Assembly (NCBI GenBank): GCA_900546265.1 | Contig: URCA01000046.1 | Coordinates: forward strand, 1-24,310 | Source of the DNA: an uncultured Oscillospiraceae bacterium | GTDB taxonomy: Bacteria > Bacillota > Clostridia > Oscillospirales > Acutalibacteraceae | Length of the DNA: 24,310 nt | Direction: 5' to 3' | Shown: positions 14,024 through 21,300 of the stretch, one piece after another | How positions within the stretch are numbered: position 1 is the stretch's first letter | How the letters are laid out: every line of letters starts with the position of its first letter | Position numbers and translations under genes: made by a program | The notes under the pieces: model-generated | Databases searched by the model: none | Told to the model about the DNA's origin: nothing | What the model saw: the letters and a program-made list of their open reading frames with translations, nothing else

Positions 14024-14053
14024 TTGACACGAGGCGCGGATGCGATATACAAT
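14024..14053 (+). promoter_or_regulatory. Strong sigma-A promoter of the rny leader
   Basis: Consensus TTGACA (14024-14029) and TACAAT (14048-14053), spacer 18. Transcription should start near 14060, about 450 bases before the RNase Y start codon. Confidence 0.75.
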
Positions 14054-14059
14054 ATATGC

Positions 14060-14480
14060 TAAGGGATTTTATTGTTTCCCCAGGGAAACGGATCCTGCAC
14101 TATCCCAGCCGCCGGACAGGAACTCCTGGCCGGCTGGAATCTCCCCGCAAGGGTTTTCATCCGCCGCCTGTTGGTTTTGGCGGATTTTGGTATACGGAAG
14201 CTGTGTTCCTATATTACGAGCGGCCGCCGCGTCTCCGCGAGCGGCTGATAGTGGTGGAATATACAACCTAGCCATGTGAAAAAGCTGAAAACCTACATAT
14301 TGCACACAGGGAGATTCTGCGCCCATCTGCAAGGCTTTATCCCGCGCGGTTCCGTTTAGGGACGGGTGGGAGAGGGCTTTTGTCGGCCTTCGGCCGACGG
14401 CGAAGGGGCGGCAGAATTTTTTGTTTTCCGGAGATTGCCGGGAGCAAAGCGCCGCCTCGATTCCTTAGAGAATAGAAATT
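14060..14480 (+). other. Long structured leader or non-coding RNA upstream of rny
   Basis: No credible gene lies here, but several hairpins do: GTTTCC-CCAG-GGAAAC (14074-14089), a long CCAGCCGCC...GGCCGGCTGG stem (about 14106-14138), CCGCC...GGCGG (about 14160-14180), an arm in AGCGGCCGCCGCGTCTCCGC (about 14219 on), and GTCGGCC-TTC-GGCCGAC (about 14382-14398) followed after 18 bases by a T-rich run. I tested it by eye against tmRNA, RNase P, SRP RNA, 6S RNA and T-box landmarks and found no match. Either an attenuated 5' leader for rny or a separate small RNA is possible. Confidence 0.35.
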
Positions 14481-14509
14481 AGAAAACGTAGGAGGTGCAT
14501 GAATTCCGT

Positions 14510-16081
14510 ATGGAGGTACAGTTGATTGTCGCGATCCTGCTGTGCGTGGCGGGGCTGATCGTCGGCGGCGTAGTCGCCGGGTTGGTCGCTTTCAAGGCGG
14601 GGATCGCTCACCGGAAAAAAGAGGCCGAGGTGGCCATCGGTTCGGCGGAGGCCGAAGCGGAGCGGATCCGCAAGGATGCGGAGCTGCAGGCGGATTCCAA
14701 AAAGAAAGAGGCCCTGCTGGAGGCGAAGGACGAAATCCACCGGCTGCGTTCCGAAGCGGAACGGGAGCTGAAGGATCGGCGCAGCGATGTGCAGCGGCAG
14801 GAGCGCCGCGTGCAGCAAAAGGAAGAAACCCTGGACCGCAAGATTGAAAACTACGAGAAAAAAGAGGAAGCCATCGGGCAGAAGCAGAAGGACATCCAGG
14901 CCCGTCTCGAGGACGTCGAAAACCTCAAAAAGGGCCAATTTGAAATGCTCGAGCGCATTTCCGGCTTCACCAAGGAGCAGGCGAAGGAGTATCTGCTCAG
15001 CAACCTGACGGACGAGCTGATGCATGACAAGGCGGTCAAGATCGCGGAGATTGAGGCCCAGCTCAAGGACGAAGCGGACATGCGGGCCCGCACCCTCATC
15101 TCCCACGCCATCCAGCGGGTGGCTGCGGACCAGGTGACGGAAACCACCGTTTCGGTGGTGCCGCTGCCCAACGACGAGATGAAGGGCCGCATCATCGGCC
15201 GGGAAGGGCGGAACATCCGCGCCATCGAGACCCTGACGGGCGTGGATCTGATCATTGACGACACCCCGGAGGCCATCACGCTCTCCGGTTTCGATCCGGT
15301 GCGGCGGGAAATCGCCCGTATTGCGCTGGAACGGCTGATTTCCGACGGGCGCATCCATCCGGCGCGCATCGAGGAAATGGTGGAAAAGGCCCGCCGCGAG
15401 GTGGAGGCCACCATCAAATCCGAGGGCGAGCGCGCGGTGCTCGAGACCGGGCTGCACGGTATCCATCCGGAGGTCATGCGGCTGCTCGGCCGGCTGCGTT
15501 ACCGCACGAGTTACGGGCAGAACGTGCTCAACCACTCCATGGAGGTGGCGTTCCTGTCCGGCATGATGGCCAGCGAGTTGGGCATCGACCCAGTCATCGC
15601 CCGCCGCGCCGGTCTGCTGCATGACATCGGCAAGGCGGTGGACCACGAGGTGGAGGGCTCCCACGTGGAAATCGGCGTGGATATCGCCCGCAAGTACAAG
15701 GAGAGCGAAGCTGTCGTACACGCCATTCAAGCCCACCACGGCGACGTGGAAGCCGCCACAGTGGTGGCGTGCCTGGTGCAGGCAGCGGATGCGATTTCCG
15801 CGGCCCGGCCCGGCGCCCGCCGCGAGAATCTGGAAAACTACATCAAACGGCTGGAGAAGCTGGAAGAGCTGGCCAACGAGTTTGACGGCGTGGAGCGGTC
15901 CTTCGCCATCCAGGCGGGGCGCGAGGTGCGCATTATCGTGCGGCCCGATCTGGTCAACGACGACCAAATGACCCTGCTCGCCCGCGATATTGCCAAAAAG
16001 ATCGAGGCCAACCTCGATTATCCCGGCCAAATCAAGGTGCATCTCATCCGCGAGAACCGCGCCGTAGAATTTGCCAAATAG
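14510..16081 (+). CDS. rny: Ribonuclease Y
   Basis: RNase Y is the membrane-bound endoribonuclease that starts mRNA decay in many Firmicutes. The 523-residue protein has the family order: an N-terminal membrane helix (LIVAILLCVAGLIVGGVVAG), a long charged coiled coil (about residues 35-170), a KH RNA-binding domain (MKGRIIGREGRNIRAIE, about 225-241) and an HD phosphohydrolase domain whose metal-binding HD lies in LLHDIGKAVDHEV at about residue 370. ATG 14510 is chosen: the in-frame GTG at 14495 lies inside the Shine-Dalgarno AGGAGG (14490-14495) and cannot be the start, although the spacing to 14510 is long at 14 bases. A strong promoter and a 450-base leader lie upstream; a terminator separates it from the next gene. 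Confidence 0.96.
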   Translation: MEVQLIVAILLCVAGLIVGGVVAGLVAFKAGIAHRKKEAEVAIGSAEAEAERIRKDAELQADSKKKEALLEAKDEIHRLRSEAERELKDRRSDVQRQERRVQQKEETLDRKIENYEKKEEAIGQKQKDIQARLEDVENLKKGQFEMLERISGFTKEQAKEYLLSNLTDELMHDKAVKIAEIEAQLKDEADMRARTLISHAIQRVAADQVTETTVSVVPLPNDEMKGRIIGREGRNIRAIETLTGVDLIIDDTPEAITLSGFDPVRREIARIALERLISDGRIHPARIEEMVEKARREVEATIKSEGERAVLETGLHGIHPEVMRLLGRLRYRTSYGQNVLNHSMEVAFLSGMMASELGIDPVIARRAGLLHDIGKAVDHEVEGSHVEIGVDIARKYKESEAVVHAIQAHHGDVEAATVVACLVQAADAISAARPGARRENLENYIKRLEKLEELANEFDGVERSFAIQAGREVRIIVRPDLVNDDQMTLLARDIAKKIEANLDYPGQIKVHLIRENRAVEFAK

Positions 16082-16086
16082 TTTGG

Positions 16087-16116
16087 AAAACGGCGCCCGG
16101 CAGGGCGCCGTTTTTA
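16087..16116 (+). terminator. Terminator between rny and ymdB
   Basis: AAAACGGCGCCC pairs with GGGCGCCGTTTT around GGCA, with five T in the tail. It may be leaky, since no clear separate promoter for the next gene is seen in the 45 bases before its start. Confidence 0.88.
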
Positions 16117-16160
16117 CGTCAGAGGCCCGGCCTAAGCCGGTTTGGGAAAGGGGAAACCAC

Positions 16161-16931
16161 ATGATCATCTTATGTGTCGGCGACGTGGTCGGCGGTGCGG
16201 GCTGTCAGCATTTGCGCCGGGTGCTGCCGGTGGTAAAGCGGCAGTACGGCGTGGACATCTGCATCGTCAACGGCGAAAACGCGGCCGACGGCAACGGCAT
16301 CACGCCGGCGGCGGCCGCCCACATCCTGGACAGCGGGGCGGACGTGATTACCGGCGGCAACCACACCTTCCGACGGCGGGAATTCTACGAAGTGCTGGAC
16401 GAGACGCCCTATATACTGCGGCCGGCCAATTATCCCGCGAGCGCGCCGGGCCGGGGGCTGTATGTAGTGGATAAGGGCCGGTACCAGCTGGCGGTTATCA
16501 ATCTTATCGGGCTGGTATACATGGAGCCGCTGGCGTGCCCGTTCGAGACGCTGGATCGGCTGTTGGAGGAAGCGGGACGTCCCAAGTTTTGTGTGGTGGA
16601 TTTTCACGCGGAAGCCACGGCGGAGAAAAAAGCCCTGGCCTACTACGCGGACGGGCGGATTTCGGCGCTGTTCGGCACCCATACCCACACCCAGACGGCG
16701 GACGAACAGATCTTGCCGGGCGGGACGGGATTTCTCACCGACGTGGGAATGATCGGGCCGAAGCGCTCCGTACTCGGGGTGCGGCCGGATCAGTCCATCG
16801 CCAAGATGAAGGACAAGCTGCCGGTGCGGTTCGCCACGGCGGACGGCCCTTGCCGGATGGACGCGGTGCTGCTGGAGCTGGACGACAAGACGGGGCGTAC
16901 GGCGCATATCTCCCGGCTGCAAATCGAATAA
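16161..16931 (+). CDS. ymdB: YmdB-family metallophosphoesterase
   Basis: The 256-residue protein belongs to the YmdB/TIGR00282 family, dinuclear-metal phosphoesterases active on cyclic nucleotides; in Bacillus the homologue follows rny and affects the switch to biofilm and motility. Motifs are intact: GDVVGGAG at residues 6-13, NGENAADGNGIT, GGNHTF, DFHAEATAEK and GTHTHTQTAD near residue 175, which carry the metal-binding Asp, Glu, Asn and His residues. ATG 16161 begins MIILCVGDVV as in relatives, with AAAGGGGA just upstream; the longer frame from 16071 would run through the rny terminator. The rny-ymdB order is conserved in Firmicutes and supports a shared role in RNA turnover or signalling. 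Confidence 0.94.
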   Translation: MIILCVGDVVGGAGCQHLRRVLPVVKRQYGVDICIVNGENAADGNGITPAAAAHILDSGADVITGGNHTFRRREFYEVLDETPYILRPANYPASAPGRGLYVVDKGRYQLAVINLIGLVYMEPLACPFETLDRLLEEAGRPKFCVVDFHAEATAEKKALAYYADGRISALFGTHTHTQTADEQILPGGTGFLTDVGMIGPKRSVLGVRPDQSIAKMKDKLPVRFATADGPCRMDAVLLELDDKTGRTAHISRLQIE

Positions 16932-16972
16932 ATCAAAAAGCAGGCGGGGAAAAGCCCCGTCTGCTTTTTGAT
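16932..16972. terminator. Bidirectional terminator between ymdB and the spore coat operon
   Basis: ATCAAAAAGCAGGCGGGG pairs with CCCCGTCTGCTTTTTGAT (18 bp, one G-T wobble), with T-runs on either strand. It serves the two convergent transcription units. Confidence 0.9.
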
Positions 16973-16976
16973 CCGC

Positions 16977-17225
16977 TTATTGCTGCGCGGCAAACTTCTG
17001 CTTTACCTGCTGAATCTTCTGCTGCTCCGCCTGCTCAGTGGGATACCAGCCTTTGGCGGTCATTTTCTTATAGATATCGTCCTGCATGCACAGGCTGTCG
17101 CCCAGGGCCTTGTTGAAAGCCGAGCGGACATTGGCCGTGCCGGATTCGATGGTGCCGTGCATGTACAGATCGCACACGCCTTTTTCCACCAGGAGCAGGT
17201 TCTCCATCAAACATTTATCATCCAT
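16977..17225 (-). CDS. CotF-type spore coat protein
   Basis: The 82-residue protein matches the coat F (PF07875) pattern: MDDKCLMENLLLVEKGVCDL, a central helix SGTANVRSAFNKALGDSL, then MQDDIYKKMTAKGWYPTEQA, the well-known ending of such proteins, and a Gln/Lys-rich tail. CotF-like proteins are ferritin-like helical bundles of the outer spore layers, made in the mother cell during sporulation. A GGAGG-like Shine-Dalgarno (AAGGAGGCTGCAAC before ATG 17225) supports the start. It lies 17 bases after a second small gene of similar helical character on the same strand; the two form one operon and show that the host can make spores, or descends from a spore former. Confidence 0.88.
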   Translation of the reverse strand: MDDKCLMENLLLVEKGVCDLYMHGTIESGTANVRSAFNKALGDSLCMQDDIYKKMTAKGWYPTEQAEQQKIQQVKQKFAAQQ

Positions 17226-17242
17226 GTTGCAGCCTCCTTCTC

Positions 17243-17416
17243 TTACACCAGCTGATAAAACTGGTTGAACAAATCCTGATGTTTGGTCGCCATCTGCTGC
17301 ACGCAGTTCTTAAGCTCCGCGTCCTGCAGCTGCTGCGCGGTTTCCTGGCATTTGGTCTGCATAAATTTCGCATGGCCGAGGGCATCCTCGATATAGAGCA
17401 GTTCTTTCGGGCTCAT
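17243..17416 (-). CDS. Small helical spore-coat-associated protein
   Basis: The 57-residue protein starts MSPKELLYIEDALGHAKFMQ and has a Gln-rich two-helix pattern with QQLQDAELKNCVQQM and KHQDLFNQFYQLV. It resembles the small partners that precede cotF genes in Clostridia, which look like half of a ferritin-like bundle; function beyond that is unknown. ATG 17416 is chosen because AAAGGAG lies seven to thirteen bases upstream; the same frame stays open back to 17776 across the tRNA gene, which cannot be coding. It is the first gene of a two-gene unit with the CotF-type protein, 17 bases apart. A candidate forespore-type promoter lies at 17474-17502. Confidence 0.8.
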   Translation of the reverse strand: MSPKELLYIEDALGHAKFMQTKCQETAQQLQDAELKNCVQQMATKHQDLFNQFYQLV

Positions 17417-17473
17417 GTTCGGTTCTCCTTTCCGCATGGGACAGATTGTTGTGACGAATCGCATCGTCCCCAT

Positions 17474-17502
17474 TATTGTGCGCCGCGCCGGCGTCGGTAT
17501 CC
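17474..17502 (-). promoter_or_regulatory. Candidate sporulation (sigma-G/F-like) promoter of the coat operon
   Basis: On the minus strand GGATA (17502-17498) and CACAATA (17480-17474) with a 17-base spacer, close to but not exactly the Bacillus sigma-G form (GHATR, CATNHTA). Transcription would start near 17467, about 50 bases before the first start codon. No good sigma-A promoter is seen here on this strand. Confidence 0.3.
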
Positions 17503-17563
17503 GCATAACAAAATGGAAGCGGGTTTTCAAAAATTTCTTTTGCAACGATCCAGGCCGATGGGC

Positions 17564-17592
17564 TTGATTTTTTTGAAAGCGTATGCTATAAT
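17564..17592 (+). promoter_or_regulatory. Sigma-A promoter of the tRNA gene
   Basis: TTGATT (17564-17569), 17-base spacer, perfect TATAAT (17587-17592). Transcription starts near 17599, just before the tRNA. Confidence 0.8.
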
Positions 17593-17614
17593 AACGCCCA
17601 GACAAACGAGATAG

Positions 17615-17689
<75 letters not shown>

Positions 17690-17715
17690 CGTCGGAATGG
17701 ACTGCGTTCCATCCA

Positions 17716-17748
17716 AAATCCCCAGCCGAATGGCTGGGGATTTCTCAT
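17716..17748 (+). terminator. Terminator of the tRNA-Gly gene
   Basis: AAATCCCCAGCC pairs perfectly with GGCTGGGGATTT around GAAT, followed by CTCAT. It lies 26 bases after the tRNA 3' end. Confidence 0.8.
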
Positions 17749-17769
17749 ACCGCTCCGTCATTCCTCCTC

Positions 17770-17870
17770 TCCGCAAAAAGTCACGCTCGGCTCGCCTGTT
17801 CGGTTGCAGTGGCTTGTAAAGCCACCTCGCCCATCACGACGGCTCGCTGTCGCTACCAACTTTTTGCGGA
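17770..17870. repeat. 101-nt element with perfect 12-bp terminal inverted repeats
   Basis: TCCGCAAAAAGT (17770-17781) and its exact complement ACTTTTTGCGGA (17859-17870) enclose a region with an inner hairpin GTGGCTT-GTA-AAGCCAC (17809-17825) and two GGCTCGC direct repeats. No gene lies inside, and I see no flanking target duplication. It may be a small non-autonomous repeat or a folded RNA. Confidence 0.5.
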
Positions 17871-17921
17871 TTTGTGCCTTGCGGCGCTGGAGATTCATTT
17901 TGTCTCACCCTTACAACAAGA

Positions 17922-17959
17922 AGAGTATCGTGCGCGTCAGCGTGCGATGCTCTTTTTTT
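17922..17959 (+). terminator. Terminator-like hairpin with a 14-bp stem and seven T
   Basis: AGAGTATCGTGCGC pairs along its whole length with GCGTGCGATGCTCT (three G-T wobbles) around GTCA, then TTTTTTT. No gene precedes it, so it may end a small RNA covering the element at 17770-17870 or catch tRNA read-through. Confidence 0.75.
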
Positions 17960-18078
17960 ATCCCCTCTGCCAGGGAACTCGAATCCTTCCGGTTCAGAAT
18001 GCCGACCGGCGGACCAACAAAGGGAAGGGGACTGTTGCACAATGTATGAACATACACAGAGACTGAGAAAAAGCGTGG

Positions 18079-18101
18079 TTTCGCGTCTGAAAGACGCGAA
18101 A
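18079..18101. repeat. Perfect 10-bp hairpin TTTCGCGTCT-GAA-AGACGCGAAA
   Basis: One of several strong hairpins in the gene-free stretch 17960-18162. No T-tract follows, so it is not a terminator; an RNA structural arm or a protein-binding palindrome are possible. Confidence 0.6.
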
Positions 18102-18162
18102 TGCGGGCCACAATTCATGTGCTCACCGGCATAACGCGAGCATTATGCCCGCGGTTTTTCAG

Positions 18163-18206
18163 GGGTGCGTTGCAAAATCTTGCATTTTGCAACGCGCCCT
18201 TTTTCC
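18163..18206 (+). terminator. Strong terminator, 16-bp stem
   Basis: GGGTGCGTTGCAAAAT pairs with ATTTTGCAACGCGCCC (one G-T wobble), loop CTTGC, then TTTTT. A weaker hairpin GGCATAA/TTATGCC (18128-18149) with GCGGTTTTTC after it lies just upstream. It ends an unidentified plus-strand transcript. Confidence 0.8.
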
Positions 18207-18316
18207 CTTTTTATGATTCCCGTCATCTTTGAGCCTTATCCAGCGGAAAACAGCAATTTTCAGGGCTTGGAGGGCCCCTGCTTTTCCACAACGTCCATCG
18301 GTTCCGGACAGGACAA

Positions 18317-18360
18317 CCCCTCCGGTTGTAGCATCTATTCTATAACCGGAGGGGGTTTTA
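18317..18360. terminator. Terminator hairpin after the large surface-protein gene
   Basis: CCCCTCCGGTT (18317-18327) pairs with AACCGGAGGGG (18344-18354). The better T-tail (GTTTTAT) is on the plus strand; on the minus strand, where the surface-protein gene ends at 18390, the tail TTGTCC is weak. It probably acts in both directions. Confidence 0.65.
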
Positions 18361-18389
18361 TACTCGATCCATTCGTGTTCTCTTTACCA

Positions 18390-21300
18390 TTACGATTTCC
18401 GATTTGCCTTCCTTTTTCCGGTGCCAAAGAAGAGTGCCGCTGCCGAAATACCGGCCAGGCCCAGAGCGATCCGCCCCGTTTGGTTCTCACCGGTCTGTGG
18501 AATTTGGGGCTCCTCCTTGCCATCCCCATCCGTGTCGCCGCCCGACAGTTTCACCAGGCCGTTGAGCGCTTCATTCAGAGCCTCGGCGGCCTTGTCGACC
18601 GTCGCCTGGTCGTTTACGCTCAGGGCGGCATTGGCGTAGATGGTTTTGGCTGTGGACAGAGCTGTTTTCAGCACCGCCGCGCTTTCCGCCGTATACCCGG
18701 ACAAATCCATCCCCTCCGCCTTCTCGATCAGGTTTTCAAGAATGGCCTTGTCCGCCTTGTACAACTGCAGATGAATAGCATCCAGCAGTTCCTTAGACGC
18801 TGTGGCCACGTCCTCCGCCATAGCGTCACCATTATTCATGACGGTTTTCGCCGCTGCTAGGGCATCCAACAGCTTCTGCCAGTTAGTCGCGACATATTTA
18901 TCCTGTTCCGCAACCAGGCTCTCCGCCTTTTCAATCAGCAGACCCAGGTTGGTCTTATCCGCCTGATACAGCCCAAGCCCCCAGATGCCTTCCAGCAGGG
19001 TATCCCACGCAGCGGTAAGTTCATCCTGGGTGGCGGCCGGATTATCCAGCGCCGCCTTCGCCTTGGCCTTGGCCTTCTCAAAAAACGCCTTAGCGCTGTC
19101 GGTCACGCCGTCGGTACGCAGGTTCAGGGCAAACGAGTAGGTTTCCTGCAGCAGGCCACGGATGTCCTCGACATTTCCGGCAGCCACGACCTGGATGAAC
19201 GCCTCGGCCTTGATGGCGGTTCCAGCTACCGTGCCTTCTACTTTAAAGACGCCGGGATTGGCGACCATTTCCCCGGTGATTTCCGCCCAGTCGACCGCCA
19301 CGGTCTTGACGGAGCCATCGTCGTAGGTGGCCTCCACCGTTTCCGGCATCTGCGGCAGTTTGCCTTCCTCGGTCTTCACAAAAGTGGTGGCGAAAGAAAC
19401 GATTTCCGCCGTGGATTCACCCGGCTCGCCCTTGGTCAGGAACACGGTTTCCACAGCCTTTGTGCCGTCCTCCGCTGTCACCGTGATTTTTACGGCCGCC
19501 GCCGTATCCAGCTCGCCATCCACCGCGTCGATGACTTCGGTGCTGACGGTGGCGCCTTTGGATACTTTCACGTTCAGCTTATCGACCGAGAAGGTGTCTG
19601 CTGCCGCAATCACCATGGTATTGCCGACGGTTTCGATGACTTGCCCGCCGTCGTAGGTGATTTCTTTAATGTCGGCGGCGTTGGATTTTGCGCCGCTGCC
19701 GATCCAGATGGGGTTCGAGAAGGCAAAGCCGAGTCCCTGGCCTTCGCCCTTACCGCCGTTGCCAGTGGTGCCCTGCTCGCTGGTTACCTCGATGCGGTAG
19801 AACTCGCCCGCCTTAACATCCAGAGACAGGGTGGTCTTGAACTCTTTCAGCCCCTGGCCCTCCAGGTCTTTGTTGAAGATGATTTCCGCTTCTCCTTCGT
19901 CCGCGCTGCCGGTAATGACGTTTTTGATGAGTTTGACGTTCACCAGATCGTAGTTCGGATCAAAGGCCGTGATGTTGAAGTCCGCTTTTCCGCTTTCCTT
20001 AATGGTCAGGGTTTCACCCATACCCACGCCCTCGATGTTGTAGCGGATTTCCGGGCCGTTGGATCCATAGTAGCTGCCGTTGGCCAGGATCTCGTGGACG
20101 TTTTCGTAGGTGAGGTTATCCATTTCGGTTTTGATGTACGGGTCGCCCATCTTAGCGGAGTTGTGGCCGTCCGAGTTAGCGATGCCGAAGTACTTCTGCT
20201 CGCCGCGGCGGTTGACGTTGTCCCAGTAATCAAAGGCGAAAGTATTGACATTTTTATCCGGATCGATGGCGTGATAGAAGCCATTCCACACCTCGATACC
20301 GACATAATCCCGGATGCCATAGGGATCGGAGAATACCAGGCCCGGATAGTTGGGATGGGCCACATAAAAGACGCCGCCGTTGTCGTTGACCTGATCGATG
20401 GTATCCTGCCACGTCCAGATTTTACCATCAATTTCCTTGCCAATGCGATATTCCGGGACAAAGGTGCCCACACCGTAGGCCAGGGCGTGGCCTTTACCGG
20501 AAGAGGTGATTTCGGTGCCGGTGATGCTGATGAAATTACCGGCAAGGCGATTGGTTTCCTCGACTGTATCGGGGCCCTGGCTGATTTTGTTGTGGTCGGT
20601 GCTGTACAACCAGTTAAGCAGCTTATCTTCATAGGCGGAGTCCACATTCTCACGGATGGTCCCTTTGCCGTCGCTGTGGATGGAGTGCGTGTGGTTGTCG
20701 CCGGCATAATAGCCCTGGCCGGAGATGGACAGTCCCTCGGAGAAAGATAGGGCTACATCGTCGGCCGTCCTGACATCCGCTTGGATCATGCCGCGGCCGC
20801 CCTCCAATGCAAGCACCTGGAACTCCACGGTTTCGCTACCCTCTGCCGGGACTTCCGGAATGATGACTTCCGATTCGCCAACGCAGTACATCTGATAGGG
20901 GAGATCCAGGGATACCTGCACGTTCCGGATCGGTTCCCCGGCGGAATTCTCCACCGTGACCTTGACCGGGAAAACGTCACCCTTCTGCACTTTGCCGTCA
21001 TACGCATCCATGCGGGCTTCCATGCCGTATTTATAAGCGTTGTAGTAGGCGACCATGGCCTCTGGCTGCTGGGTATAGCCTTCGGTATCCAGCACGATGA
21101 GCTGCCGGCTGTAGGTAAAGGTTTCGTCCGCCGCCAGCGTCACCGGCGCGTAGCCCATCATCCAGTTAGAACTGCCAAACACCCGAAAATCAAAGCCGTC
21201 TTCATACAAGAACGAATAGGCTGCCGGCTCGCTGGTTGCATACTGGGTAAACCACGGCTGAGCAGGCTTTTCATCAACCGGCGAATTATAGGCCGCGGTT

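Noticed and set aside
13679..14062. Extended C-terminus of the ABC1 kinase in the unshifted frame
   Set aside because: The residues after LTIQGV are unlike the family, pass through a terminator and into the rny promoter, while the neighbouring frame encodes the proper C-terminus.
14040..14279. Small proteins in the rny leader
   Set aside because: Two overlapping frames begin within or right at the -10 element and have no Shine-Dalgarno sequence or recognisable composition.
14060..14480. Known RNA classes (6S, tmRNA, RNase P, SRP, T-box) in the rny leader
   Set aside because: None of their landmark motifs could be found by eye; left as an unassigned structured leader.
17834..18134. Overlapping small frames on both strands in the gene-free stretch after the tRNA
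   Set aside because: They cover terminator and hairpin sequences, have no ribosome site or domain, and resemble typical spurious predictions in repeats.
18165..18860. 231-codon plus-strand frame at the end of the surface-protein gene
   Set aside because: It starts inside a terminator stem and runs antisense to the FIVAR and sorting-signal region.
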